64,000 nt of DNA from Aquella oligotrophica (GTDB taxonomy: Bacteria; Pseudomonadota; Gammaproteobacteria; Burkholderiales; UBA11063). This document shows, one piece after another, positions 33,124 through 42,776 of this stretch; position 1 is the stretch's first letter; the number at the start of each line of letters is the position of its first letter. The notes beneath the pieces are model-generated. The model had not been told where the DNA came from. It saw nothing but the letters and a program-made list of their open reading frames with translations, and did not search any database. The stretch spans positions 1,612,001 to 1,676,000 of the forward strand of contig NZ_CP024847.1 of assembly GCF_002892535.1 (NCBI RefSeq), given 5' to 3'. The translations under genes and the position numbers were made by a program.

Positions 33124-34953
33124 CTAGAAAATCCAACTATGGAACCAGTGCAAATAAGTATAAATATATGAACGTGGAACTGTATTTCCAACTAAAACTG
33201 GATAAAATAAAATAAAAAGCCCTATTGAATACAATAGAAAAAGTAAAAAAAAGAAATATGTTAATTTACGCGAATATTGAGAAAAAATTACCATTAATTT
33301 TATTATTGCCAATATTAAAAAAGGAGTAACAAAATAATAATAATAAATATAAGTTTCACGACTGAATAAAGAATATGGAATAAATAGTAATAAAGAGCAT
33401 AAAACAATAAAGAAACTTTGTGTATCTCGTTTGGTTATGCTATGAAATATTAATAAACATTCAGCTATAGCGCCAAACCACCAGATGGCTGGATTTCCCA
33501 TAAGGACAAAAACAGTTGATGTTTTACTCTGTATGTCATTATCCCGATAAATAGCAAAGGGCTTCATATCAATCGGCCAACTCCACCATGGAGAGGCATA
33601 AAAGTTATGTATTATTGTTAATATATCATGGTTTTGGAACCTCCACATATATAGTTGCTGACGCAACACATAATCTAAAAAATTTTTTTCATGGCCTATT
33701 ATAAGCTCAGGTATATAACTAAGAAAATAAATGGTAATAGGGATAAGAAATATTAATATAATAATCATTAATAAAGTCTGTTGTCTTGGTTTATAATCAT
33801 TTTTATTAATAAACATCTCACAGTGTAAAATCACTATCAAAAAAATAGCTAACTCAAATAAAGCCGACCATTTGGTAGAAACCGCTAAACCTAAAATAAT
33901 ACTAGCAGATAATAAATATTTATAAGCATAATATTGATTTTTTCTCTGCATATAGATGAAATATTTATATAATAGAAATAAACTCCAAGTAGAAAAGATT
34001 ATCAGAATGGATTCTATAGCTGCGATTCTGGTAAATACAAAGTGCATAAAGTCAAGACAGATTAATAGCCCCGAAATAAATGCCAGCATTCGAGAAAGAA
34101 ATAATTCTTTGGCGAATATGTATACAATTAAGACTAGAATTACCCCAGCTAAATAGGATAGTAAACGCCAAACAAATGGAGACATATCAAAAGATTTTAT
34201 TGCTAAGGCAATAAGATTCATTGCCAGTGGTGGATGTTCTCTAACAAATAATGAATTAATACCTCTAGTAATTTGATAACCAGTTACGGCGTAATATAAT
34301 TCGTCCCAGATTACTCCTTCCCGAATTAATTTGGGTAACTTATTATCAAAGTTAAGAGTAACAATATTTTGAAGATTATCATATTTCAAATCAACATTAC
34401 CAGTTAATCCAAAATTTAGCAGATAATTATTATGTTGATCAAAAAAAGCAATTTGATTTAAATTAAATACTGGAGATTCTACAATCATTTTTACACTATT
34501 GATTAATCCGATACTTTCGGGAACATTAACTGATCGCCAAGCAAAAAGTAGTGTCTTAAATTCTGATTCTGGTGCTACAGGTTTTAAAATTACTTCGTGT
34601 CCCAGACTAGTAGTTCCAGTTATTTTTATGTCGTGGTTTGAAAATCCCGTATAATAGTAAATATTCTTTAATCTTACTGGCTCATTAAATTTAAACTCCA
34701 GATATTTCCCTTTATAATTGCCTATCCAACCGCCATCTCTTTTAGTTGTATTGCCTAAGCCCATATAACTAACCCCTGCATATGAAAGGCATAAAATAAG
34801 AATTAGTATTATATCTTTATAATTTAATTTACTTTGGATTCTCTTATCTTTATCAAAGGCATAATTCTTCTCAATTATGCTTATTATATAAATAACTCCA
34901 CCTATCAATACTGCTAATAGTAAAAATATTTGTAATATGGAAATAATATTCAT
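33124..34953 (-). CDS. PMT/GT39 protein glycosyltransferase, copy A
   Basis: A 609-aa GT-C enzyme. One N-terminal helix leads to a periplasmic beta-domain (about residues 65-190, WIGNYKGKYLEFKF...) resembling an F5/8-type sugar-binding sandwich. A catalytic loop LYYAVTGYQITRG...REHPPLAMNLIAL follows, then about ten more helices. ISGLLICLDFMHFVFTRIAA is the conserved PMT helix. It would transfer a sugar from a polyprenyl-phosphate donor to Ser/Thr of exported proteins. It is last in the glycosylation run, 4 nt after copy B, whose architecture it shares. Confidence 0.85.
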   Translation of the reverse strand: MNIISILQIFLLLAVLIGGVIYIISIIEKNYAFDKDKRIQSKLNYKDIILILILCLSYAGVSYMGLGNTTKRDGGWIGNYKGKYLEFKFNEPVRLKNIYYYTGFSNHDIKITGTTSLGHEVILKPVAPESEFKTLLFAWRSVNVPESIGLINSVKMIVESPVFNLNQIAFFDQHNNYLLNFGLTGNVDLKYDNLQNIVTLNFDNKLPKLIREGVIWDELYYAVTGYQITRGINSLFVREHPPLAMNLIALAIKSFDMSPFVWRLLSYLAGVILVLIVYIFAKELFLSRMLAFISGLLICLDFMHFVFTRIAAIESILIIFSTWSLFLLYKYFIYMQRKNQYYAYKYLLSASIILGLAVSTKWSALFELAIFLIVILHCEMFINKNDYKPRQQTLLMIIILIFLIPITIYFLSYIPELIIGHEKNFLDYVLRQQLYMWRFQNHDILTIIHNFYASPWWSWPIDMKPFAIYRDNDIQSKTSTVFVLMGNPAIWWFGAIAECLLIFHSITKRDTQSFFIVLCSLLLFIPYSLFSRETYIYYYYFVTPFLILAIIKLMVIFSQYSRKLTYFFFLLFLLYSIGLFILFYPVLVGNTVPRSYIYTYLHWFHSWIF

Positions 34954-34957
34954 AATT

Positions 34958-36706
34958 TCAATTTATAAAATTCCAATTTGGATACCACATTAAATAATTT
35001 TTAACATATTCAACTGGTATCTGAGTTGCTGACAATATAGGAAAAAATAGTAAAAATAACAAGATTACCACAAATAAGTAGATTCGTACTGTATATTTAG
35101 CCAATCGACCACCACTTAACAAAATTTCATCTAAAACCCTTGCTATGATTATACAAAGAAAAGGAGTAGCTGAATAAAAATAATAGATAAAACTAGTTCT
35201 TGAGATAAATGCATAAGGTAGATATTGTGAAAGAAATATCAGTAAAATAAATATCAATGAGATTTTACTTTTATCTATTTGTTTACAAATCATCATGACT
35301 ATTATTAAACAAGCAATAATAGCAAAAAACCAGATAGCTGGGTTTCCCATCAAAGTAATTACTGAAGCATTATTACCAATTGAATAACTATAGATAGTAT
35401 AAGGTCGATAATTAAATGTCCAACTCCACCATTTCGAAGCATAAAGATGCGCTTGAAAGGCTTCATGAAGATGATAAACAAGAATATCTTTTTGAATATT
35501 ATAAACGAACTTCAAAAAATTCAGACTTGGACTAACAAAATATTGGGGTAAATAGGAAGCTAGGTAAATAATTATTATAATTGATAAAACCATAGCTAAA
35601 CTGGCACATAATTTTCCTGCTTTTTTAATTAAAACATTCTGTGAAAGACAGATCTCACAATATGATATAATTAGTAATAAAGGAACAATAGAAAAACACC
35701 CTGACCATTTTGTGGCTATGGCAAACCCCAAGAATAAACTTGTTAAGAATAAATTACCATTTATTAGCTTAACTTGCTTCCTATTTTTTACATCCAGAAG
35801 ATATTTGTATAAAAAAATGTATTCAAGAAGCAAAAAAAATGTTACTAATGACTCAATAGTCGCAATCTTTGAGATACCGTAGTGCATAAAGTCAAGGCAG
35901 AATAATAATGAAGCAAAAATGGCACATCTACGATTAAACAGGATTCTGGCAAAATAATATATTAATGGGATAAGTAAAATACCGCTTAGCAAAGGAATAA
36001 AGCGCCAGCCAAATGGACACATGCCAAAAAGTAAAATTCCAACACCGATTAATAGCATGCCAAGCGGAGGATGAGCTGTATTATATGGGGGTAACATATT
36101 AATTAATTGAAATGCTGTGGTCGAATAATAAACCTCATCCCAGCTAGCTGAGGTAAGCCAATTCTGATTTTCATCAACCACTGGCCTTTTAACAGAAATA
36201 AAATTAGTAAAAAAATCTCTTTTATCATTAGGAAATGAATTTAATTGTAGGTTTCTTACATATGTATTATTTTTATCATAAATTGCAATCTGTTTTAGCT
36301 CTACAACAGGCTTACTAACAATAACTCTTATTCTGCTTAACTTCAATGGACTAAAACTAACATTTATCCAACGAAACACTAATGGAACTTTTACCGATGA
36401 ACTATCTATTCTCCCCAATGAATACTTTTGTCCATTATCACCATCTGCCTGAATATCAATTACCCCATTAGATAAACCAAAATAAAGACTAATTTGCTGA
36501 ACTAACTGCGGTTTAGCCAAAGTAACCGTTAAAGTTTTACTCTCCATATCACCAAACCAATGTCCCTGCTTAAATCTATCACCAAAATTTATTAAAGAAA
36601 CACCAGTAAAAAAGGACATTAAAATTAATATAACAATATAATCCATCCAATTAAATAAAGAATGTTTTTTGTTACTGCTTATTGATTTAATATAGCCCAT
36701 AATCAT
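34958..36706 (-). CDS. PMT/GT39 protein glycosyltransferase, copy B
   Basis: A 582-aa paralogue of the next gene. An N-terminal helix is followed by a beta-rich periplasmic insert (HWFGDMESKTLTVTLAKPQ onward). The catalytic acidic loop is SWDEVYYSTTAF with TAHPPLGMLLIGVG, and the PMT helix is FASLLFCLDFMHYGISKIAT. D-E plus H-P-P-L-G is the signature of bacterial PMT enzymes. Its ATG overlaps the upstream DUF6311-like gene by 4 nt. Two diverged copies suggest two acceptors, two sugars, or a heterodimer as in fungal Pmt1-Pmt2 (inference). Confidence 0.87.
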   Translation of the reverse strand: MIMGYIKSISSNKKHSLFNWMDYIVILILMSFFTGVSLINFGDRFKQGHWFGDMESKTLTVTLAKPQLVQQISLYFGLSNGVIDIQADGDNGQKYSLGRIDSSSVKVPLVFRWINVSFSPLKLSRIRVIVSKPVVELKQIAIYDKNNTYVRNLQLNSFPNDKRDFFTNFISVKRPVVDENQNWLTSASWDEVYYSTTAFQLINMLPPYNTAHPPLGMLLIGVGILLFGMCPFGWRFIPLLSGILLIPLIYYFARILFNRRCAIFASLLFCLDFMHYGISKIATIESLVTFFLLLEYIFLYKYLLDVKNRKQVKLINGNLFLTSLFLGFAIATKWSGCFSIVPLLLIISYCEICLSQNVLIKKAGKLCASLAMVLSIIIIIYLASYLPQYFVSPSLNFLKFVYNIQKDILVYHLHEAFQAHLYASKWWSWTFNYRPYTIYSYSIGNNASVITLMGNPAIWFFAIIACLIIVMMICKQIDKSKISLIFILLIFLSQYLPYAFISRTSFIYYFYSATPFLCIIIARVLDEILLSGGRLAKYTVRIYLFVVILLFLLFFPILSATQIPVEYVKNYLMWYPNWNFIN

Positions 36707-38385
36707 CTCAGTTTATTACAAACATTGTAATTATCAATCTTATTACAATTTATTTGCTTTGGAATATTTATATTTGGTGCAATTATATATAAAGTATCCT
36801 TCTCTAACTGAGTCTGTTCAAATCTTAATGACTGTGTGCCGATTGCAGCTTCATTTTCAACGCTACTTCTAGCCAAATGCATATTATTGATTGTGATACC
36901 ATTTAAAGCTGCCAGTAGTGCAAATTTATAAATTACCGGAAAATTATTCTGATCTCCCCACCATTGTTGCAAGTAATCAACATCTTGTGGATTATTGGAG
37001 ATAATCACCATATGTTTTATCCCATTTTGTTTAAGTTTGTACCAGAAGTCTGATTTTAAATCAGCATTCCAGATATTTAACGGTTTTCCAGATGAATGTG
37101 TTTGCGCAATTCCATTGAGTAATGGTTTGGTATCAGCATACTGTAAGCCAAGCAGTAAAATTAATATTAGCCCAGCAATTTTTTTATTGGCACAACTATC
37201 ATAAATAACTAGGATGGTTATAATCACAACAAAGTAATATAGCATCCAGATAAAGCGACCAGACGCACGAAAAATAGAAAAGATATGCCCACTATACGGT
37301 AAATTAATTGAAATACTACCAATTTGTAAAATATTGGAGAAAGCTATTAGCGTAAATACTGCCAGTACAATAAATAACCCCAAATTGCTCAGTTTAATTT
37401 TTGCTAGAATAAAGGATCTAAACCTAAACACTAGCAGAAATAGCAGCGGCAGTATGATGCCGATACCAAGATAGGCAAACCCCTCATATTGTCCGTCGCC
37501 TACTTTTAGCGGCTTTAACAATACAGAACCAAATTGTGGATTAATCAAACTAAGTACGTTGGCGCTATATACTCCAAAACCATATGCCTCACCCTGAGTT
37601 TTACCAAAAAACCAGCCAAAGAAATAGGCACTAGTAATAAAAACAACCATAAAAATGGCTAAACTAGTAATCAAACTATACCAGCATAAACGAGTTTGAC
37701 GATTTAGATAATACTGAATGCTTAATCGATAGACTAATGCAAAAGCTAACCCCATATTCATAAATGCGATATACGGATGTATTCCGCAAGCAACGAATAG
37801 TAATAGTGATTGCCAACAAATATCAGCTTTATAATTAATCTGTGGTTTTAGTAACAGTATAAAATTAAAAACCAGCAACCACTGGCTAGCTAATGAAAAA
37901 TGAAAGTAAAAGCGAAATAGCATTGGTGAAGCTAGAAGCATAAATAAGCCACCAATAAAGGCTAATAGCGTATCCTTACGTAATACTCTAAATAGCAAAC
38001 TACCAGAATAAAACATTAGCATATTATTGATAATTGCCCAAGCTCCATGCCAGACAAAAGGTTCTGGCAAATAGTTACGGAATAGCTTCAGAATAATCAC
38101 AAAGAGTGGAATCGAATCGGTATAGACCATAGTAGTACCGACGGGATACATTAGGCTACTGGTATAAGTAAGTGGCCAGCTCCAGTTATCATGGCGATAA
38201 AAGTCCCAGCCAATAAAATGTACCAGCATATCAGCAGTCATAAAATTAAATAGACGAGGATTAAAAATCAAATCACCAGCAATATTAACTGCTAACAAAC
38301 TACCAAAAACAAAGGCAGTAAATAACCACAACAACTCAATAGCAACAGGTTTTACTTTAGAATTAATTAGCATTTTTCTTTGCAA
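36703..38385 (-). CDS. DUF6311-like multi-pass membrane protein, probable glycosyltransferase
   Basis: A 560-aa protein with about 11-12 helices and a short C-terminal periplasmic part. The N-terminal region (FNFMTADMLVHFIGWDFYRHDNWSWP in two pieces) resembles GT-C proteins of the DUF6311 type, where an early acidic loop precedes the first hydrophobic cluster. No Wzx or Wzy motif is seen. It overlaps the methyltransferase upstream by 23 nt and the PMT downstream by 4 nt, so it belongs to the same operon. A role in moving or adding sugars at the membrane is inferred. Confidence 0.7.
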   Translation of the reverse strand: MQRKMLINSKVKPVAIELLWLFTAFVFGSLLAVNIAGDLIFNPRLFNFMTADMLVHFIGWDFYRHDNWSWPLTYTSSLMYPVGTTMVYTDSIPLFVIILKLFRNYLPEPFVWHGAWAIINNMLMFYSGSLLFRVLRKDTLLAFIGGLFMLLASPMLFRFYFHFSLASQWLLVFNFILLLKPQINYKADICWQSLLLFVACGIHPYIAFMNMGLAFALVYRLSIQYYLNRQTRLCWYSLITSLAIFMVVFITSAYFFGWFFGKTQGEAYGFGVYSANVLSLINPQFGSVLLKPLKVGDGQYEGFAYLGIGIILPLLFLLVFRFRSFILAKIKLSNLGLFIVLAVFTLIAFSNILQIGSISINLPYSGHIFSIFRASGRFIWMLYYFVVIITILVIYDSCANKKIAGLILILLLGLQYADTKPLLNGIAQTHSSGKPLNIWNADLKSDFWYKLKQNGIKHMVIISNNPQDVDYLQQWWGDQNNFPVIYKFALLAALNGITINNMHLARSSVENEAAIGTQSLRFEQTQLEKDTLYIIAPNINIPKQINCNKIDNYNVCNKLR

Positions 38386-39111
38386 TACAAATTAAAGATG
38401 AGCCAAAAGGTAGGCTAATCTTTCTTGAAAGAATGGATTTTTCACTCCGCATAATCCGGTAAAAAAGTGAATTTAAAAATGAATCATTTTTTCCCTGAAT
38501 CGCATATTTAGCTGTTTTATTTAAAACCTTCTCAACCAATCGTGAAACTAAAACCAATGGGAATAACCAAAAATTGAAGTAAGAGTGAAATTTAGTTAAA
38601 AATCCTGAATTTTTCAGTAACTTTGATAATTGTGAGTAATTATAGCGCCGAAAGTGAAATAAAAACTTATCATAGGCACCGTATAAGAATTGATAAGCTG
38701 GGACAGTAATTACCAAATTCCCACCTGGTTTAAGCCTTTTATATATAGCATCCAAGGCCTCTTGATCGTGTTCTACATGTTCTAGCACGTCAAACAGTAA
38801 GACAAGATCAAATTGTTTGTCACCAAAAGGAATATCATTAGGTAATGAACCTTGTTCAAGGCGTATATCTTTTATTTTCTGCCGGGCATAATTAATTGCA
38901 TCCACACTGATCTCAGAGCCACAAATATCTGAAAAAAATTGCCTAAAATAAACTAGATTCCCCCCGTACCAGAGCCAATCTCTAATACCTCTAACTTTGA
39001 ATCAAGTAGATTCTGGCTATCCATCACGCTGGCAATAATTTCACGTCGTGCCCTAAACCAGAAATGCGTTTCTTCCATAGCAAACATATCATGAAAATGT
39101 TCCTGATTCAT
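38363..39111 (-). pseudogene. Class I SAM methyltransferase, frameshifted at a G6 run
   Basis: From the ATG at 39111 the frame reads MNQEHFHDMFAMEETHFWF...LEVLEIGSGTGG and hits a stop. A -1 shift (one extra G) at the six-G run (plus-strand C6 at 38960-38965) restores NLVYFRQFFSDICGSEIS and the rest, giving 249 aa. The second part alone is open from 38905. Motif I (LEIGSGTGGN), motif II and FDLVLFDVLEHVEHD identify the fold; the C-terminus has two hydrophobic segments. It likely methylates a sugar or lipid intermediate. Its ATG overlaps the GT2 stop (ATGA). Confidence 0.82.
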
Positions 39112-40076
39112 TTATCCGCAGCACCCTCATTAATATATATTTTTCTAGCAATAAAAATAGGGCGTCGCTTCGACTCTATAAAAATCCGTCCAATATACTT
39201 TCCTAAAATGCCAATTCCAATCATTTGTAGACCACTAAAAAACAGTACAAATACCAACAATGAAGCGTAGCCAGGAACATCAATCCCAGAAAGAATCTTA
39301 TAAAGAATAATAAATACACCATATAAAAAACCTGAAATTGCAATGCCCATACCTAGATAAAACCAAATTTCTAGTGGTGATTTGCTAAAACTGGTAATGC
39401 CATCGATAGCAAATTTGAATAATTTAAAATAATTCCATTTACTAACCCCAGCTTGTCTAACTTCTCGTTTATGATAAATAAGCTTTTCTTTAAAACCTAT
39501 CCAAGAAAATAATCCTTTATTAAAGCGAACCTTTTCGCCTAAAGTCAAAAAAGCATTTATCGCAGCACGATCAAGCAGACGAAAATCACCAGCATTTGGA
39601 GTAAGCTTAACTTCACTTATTTTATTAATTGATTTATAAAATAAACCTGCAGTTTTTCTTTTTAGGAATGTATCGGTCTCGCGATATTCATGTACCGCCG
39701 TAACAACTTCATAGCCCTGAAACCAACACTCCAACATCTCAGGAATAAGTTCTGGCGGATCCTGTAAATCTGCATCAATACTAACTGCACAATCACCATT
39801 GGCATATTCAAAACCAGCATATAATGCCGCTTCTTTGCCAAAATTACGTGATAAATCAATAATTGTCATTTGAATATGTGAGTTAGCTTTCTGATATTCA
39901 AGCAATTTATCCAGTGTATCATCAGTACTACCATCATTAATGATAATATACTCATAATCTACATTAGGGCTGTTATCAATAATCTTAGTTAGGCGTTGAA
40001 ATAAGATCTCAAGTGAATCACTCTCATTTTTAACCGGAATTATTATGCTTAGAAGTTTCTTCATAGGACTCATCAT
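39108..40076 (-). CDS. GT2 polyprenyl-phosphate glycosyltransferase (GtrB/DPM1 type)
   Basis: A 322-aa enzyme. The GT-A domain (about 5-225) has SIIIPVKNESDSLEILF, the donor motif INDGSTDDT, DADLQDPPELIPEML and an acceptor loop near WSRNFGKEAALYAGFEYAN-type residues (LSRNFGKEAALYAG here). Two C-terminal helices (about 232-295) anchor it. Such enzymes make the undecaprenyl-phosphate sugar (glucose, mannose or similar) that GT-C enzymes use. It could thus supply the two PMT enzymes in the same operon. Start MMSPMKK or MKK. Confidence 0.92.
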   Translation of the reverse strand: MMSPMKKLLSIIIPVKNESDSLEILFQRLTKIIDNSPNVDYEYIIINDGSTDDTLDKLLEYQKANSHIQMTIIDLSRNFGKEAALYAGFEYANGDCAVSIDADLQDPPELIPEMLECWFQGYEVVTAVHEYRETDTFLKRKTAGLFYKSINKISEVKLTPNAGDFRLLDRAAINAFLTLGEKVRFNKGLFSWIGFKEKLIYHKREVRQAGVSKWNYFKLFKFAIDGITSFSKSPLEIWFYLGMGIAISGFLYGVFIILYKILSGIDVPGYASLLVFVLFFSGLQMIGIGILGKYIGRIFIESKRRPIFIARKIYINEGAADK

Positions 40077-40088
40077 ATTTAGATCAAA

Positions 40089-41221
40089 TTAATTATTTTG
40101 GATAAATTCAGCATCGTTGGTCTTGATAAAACCATTTTCGAGAAGACTAGTTCTAGATAAATAAATAACCTTATCATTCTCTGGTAGCATCCAATTTGTG
40201 TATAAAATTACCCCGGCAGACTCAGGATATTCAGTGAGATAGTTTTTAAGTACCATCTGACTATTTTGAGTTTCATCATAGCCAATAATTGTAGCGGGCA
40301 CTATTAGTTTTTCATGAAATGCCTGCTCTAATTTAGCCCGTAACGGATCTAATATTGCATTAGAAACAAGAAAGATTACCCTAGTCGGTAAATATTTTTG
40401 AGAGTTAATTGACTTGATAGTAGCATCGATGTCTATATCTTTATGATCTATCAGTAACGCAATAGCCAGATTTTTCTTACGACTTAACTCATATAGCTTC
40501 AGATATTTAACCAGTACCCCATAGTATTATAGGAGCTAATCAAAAACCCTTCATAGCCATACCTAAAGCCTTTTTTTAGCAGGTAATTTTTGAGAAAAGC
40601 CGCAATTGTTTTTAATGGAATCATCCATAGTTTCACGGATTTTTTACCATAATTATTAGCCGCGTACAAATTCGCATAATGTTCAAGTTTTGCCATTAAT
40701 TGAGAGGTATTATTATATGGAAAATGATAAATGAAGTTATCTGATGCTGGTGCAACCTTTTCGACGGTTAACCCTTTGATAATAATACTTTCATGTACCT
40801 GATTTTCATTAAACCGCGTAACCTTACGATTAAATAAACGGGTAACATAATCATTATCCCAACTACAACCGTCTATTAACAGATTATCATAATAATTTTT
40901 GCGATAAAACTGATAAACCTTACTATTATCTAAAGTTAAACTAAGGATATAGTCAGCTAGATTTGGATGTAATACTTCGTCACTATCAACAAATAAAACC
41001 CAATCATTACAAGCCAAGTCAGCACCGATATTTTTTAGTGGACCAAAGCCACAAAACTCACGCTCATATATTTTTACATTAGGATATCGGGCAGCAATAG
41101 CCATAGTTGGATCAGTTGAGCCATTATCGACGATAACAACCTCAGGAAATTTATTTAACACATTCAGACAACGTTCCAAATATGTCGCACTATTTTTAGT
41201 AAGAATGACAACGGAAATCAT
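40089..41221 (-). pseudogene. WaaE-like GT2 glycosyltransferase with C-terminal extra domain, frameshifted at a G4 run
   Basis: The first 240 codons (40499-41221) are a GT2 of the LPS beta-1,4-glucosyltransferase type: ISVVILTKNSATYLERCL, DNGSTDPTMAIA, LFVDSDEVLHPNLADYIL. That frame stops just after SSYNTMGYWLNI. A -1 shift at the four-G run (plus-strand C4 at 40517-40520) restores the family C-terminus MGVLVKYLKLYELSRKKN. It then continues in frame for about 120 residues to 40089 as an extra GT-A-like or unknown domain (AIALLIDHKDIDIDATIKS...). The total is about 377 aa. The gene directly adjoins era with no gap. Confidence 0.75.
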
Positions 41222-42109
41222 TTATTCAAACTGCTTCAGAAAGCGAACATCGTCAGCAAAACCAGTTTTTACCTTAACCCAGACTTCAAGATGAATTTTA
41301 GTATCAAATAATTTTTCCATATCAAGCCGAGATTCGGTAGATATTTTTTTTAGTTTTTCACCACCCTTACCAATTATAATTGGTTTCTGGTTATCCTTAT
41401 CAACAATGATGGTAGCATAAACTTTAGTTACAGTTGGTGTTTCTTCGAACTTATCAATATCAACCATCAAACTATAAGGTAACTCCTCACCTAGATAGCG
41501 AAAAAGCTTCTCACGGATAATCTCACTTGCAAGGAATTTACTGCTTTTATCTGTCAGCTGCTCTTCTGGATATAAAAATACACTTTCTGGCAAATGGGGC
41601 TTAATTGCTATAAGTAGCTCCTCCATACCATTATGATGCTTGGCTGCAACCGCAATAACACTCTTAAATGGATATTTATTAGCAATGCTATTAGTAAAAC
41701 TATTTAGTTCGTCTTTATTCTTCAGTAAATCATTTTTATTGATACACAAAATAACATTGGCATTAACGGGTAAAAGTTTGAGAACCTCTTCATCCGCGCT
41801 ATTAAAAATACCGGCTTCAACAACAAGAACAATTGCATCAACATTGGATAAACTATTTACCACGCTTTGATTAAGAGCCTGATTTAATTTGGTCAAATAC
41901 TTATTCTGAAATCCCGGCGTATCAACAAAAATATACTGACTATCTTCTGCAGTATATACTCCGGTAACCTTGTGCCGGGTAGTTTGCGGCTTACGTGAAG
42001 TAATACTAATTTTTTGCCCGATCAGATGGTTCATCAAGGTTGATTTACCAACATTTGGACGCCCAATAATTGCCACAAAACCGCAATAGGTTTTAATCAT
42101 TTGTCTCAC
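41222..42109 (-). CDS. era: GTPase Era
   Basis: A 295-aa GTPase that binds the 16S rRNA 3' end during 30S maturation. P-loop GRPNVGKST is at residues 16-24. The switch region ISITSRKPQTTRHKVTGV, DTPGF, NKND and the C-terminal KH domain with GKGGEKLKKIS are all present. It overlaps rnc by 17 nt, the standard rnc-era arrangement. The glycosyltransferase downstream starts at the very next base after its stop. Confidence 0.97.
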   Translation of the reverse strand: MRQMIKTYCGFVAIIGRPNVGKSTLMNHLIGQKISITSRKPQTTRHKVTGVYTAEDSQYIFVDTPGFQNKYLTKLNQALNQSVVNSLSNVDAIVLVVEAGIFNSADEEVLKLLPVNANVILCINKNDLLKNKDELNSFTNSIANKYPFKSVIAVAAKHHNGMEELLIAIKPHLPESVFLYPEEQLTDKSSKFLASEIIREKLFRYLGEELPYSLMVDIDKFEETPTVTKVYATIIVDKDNQKPIIIGKGGEKLKKISTESRLDMEKLFDTKIHLEVWVKVKTGFADDVRFLKQFE

Positions 42110-42776
42110 TACTATTTAATAGATTAAGGATATTATATGCAGCTATCTGACTAGCCTGTTTTTTGCCCTTACCAGACCCTACCGCCTTTAGTTGCAGCTC
42201 ATTAATTTCACACTCAACGAGAAATATCATATCGTGCTCTGGTCCGCGCATATCTACAATTTTATACTCAGGCAGTTTGTAGCGGCGTGCCTGCAAATAC
42301 TCTTGAAGTTGAGTTTTATAATCCTTGGTTTTACCATACTGCTGTTCACGAAGTGGGTAGTAAAATAGACGTTCGACAACTTCTCTAGCTTTATTAAAGC
42401 CACCATCAAGAAATATCGCCGCAATTATGGCTTCAAGACAATCAGCAAGTATCGAAGGACGCTCGCGACCACCACTTTTTATTTCACCATCACCAAGAAA
42501 TATATATCGCCCAATATTTAGCTGCTCGGCAATCTCAACCAGCCCATCTTGATTAACCAATGCTGAACGCATTTTTGATAATTCGCCTTCAGACAGGTTA
42601 GGAAATAGCAAGTATAGATTTAGCGCAATCAGGCAGTCGAGAATCCCATCGCCCAAAAACTCAAGTCGTTCATTATTATTTTTGGCATAACTTCGATGAG
42701 TTATTGCCTGACGCAGCAAAGATATATCGTGAAATTCATACCCAAGGTTTTCTTGTAAATCTAAAAAATTTGGCAT
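42093..42776 (-). CDS. rnc: Ribonuclease III
   Basis: A 227-aa double-strand RNase for rRNA processing. The catalytic signature NERLEFLGDGIL is at residues 35-46, and a second acidic cluster lies in LADCLEAIIAAIFLDGG. The C-terminal dsRNA-binding domain (about 155-225) ends with GSGKGKKQASQIAAYNIL. It lies between lepB (one base shared) and era, an order conserved in proteobacteria. Confidence 0.97.
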   Translation of the reverse strand: MPNFLDLQENLGYEFHDISLLRQAITHRSYAKNNNERLEFLGDGILDCLIALNLYLLFPNLSEGELSKMRSALVNQDGLVEIAEQLNIGRYIFLGDGEIKSGGRERPSILADCLEAIIAAIFLDGGFNKAREVVERLFYYPLREQQYGKTKDYKTQLQEYLQARRYKLPEYKIVDMRGPEHDMIFLVECEINELQLKAVGSGKGKKQASQIAAYNILNLLNSSETND

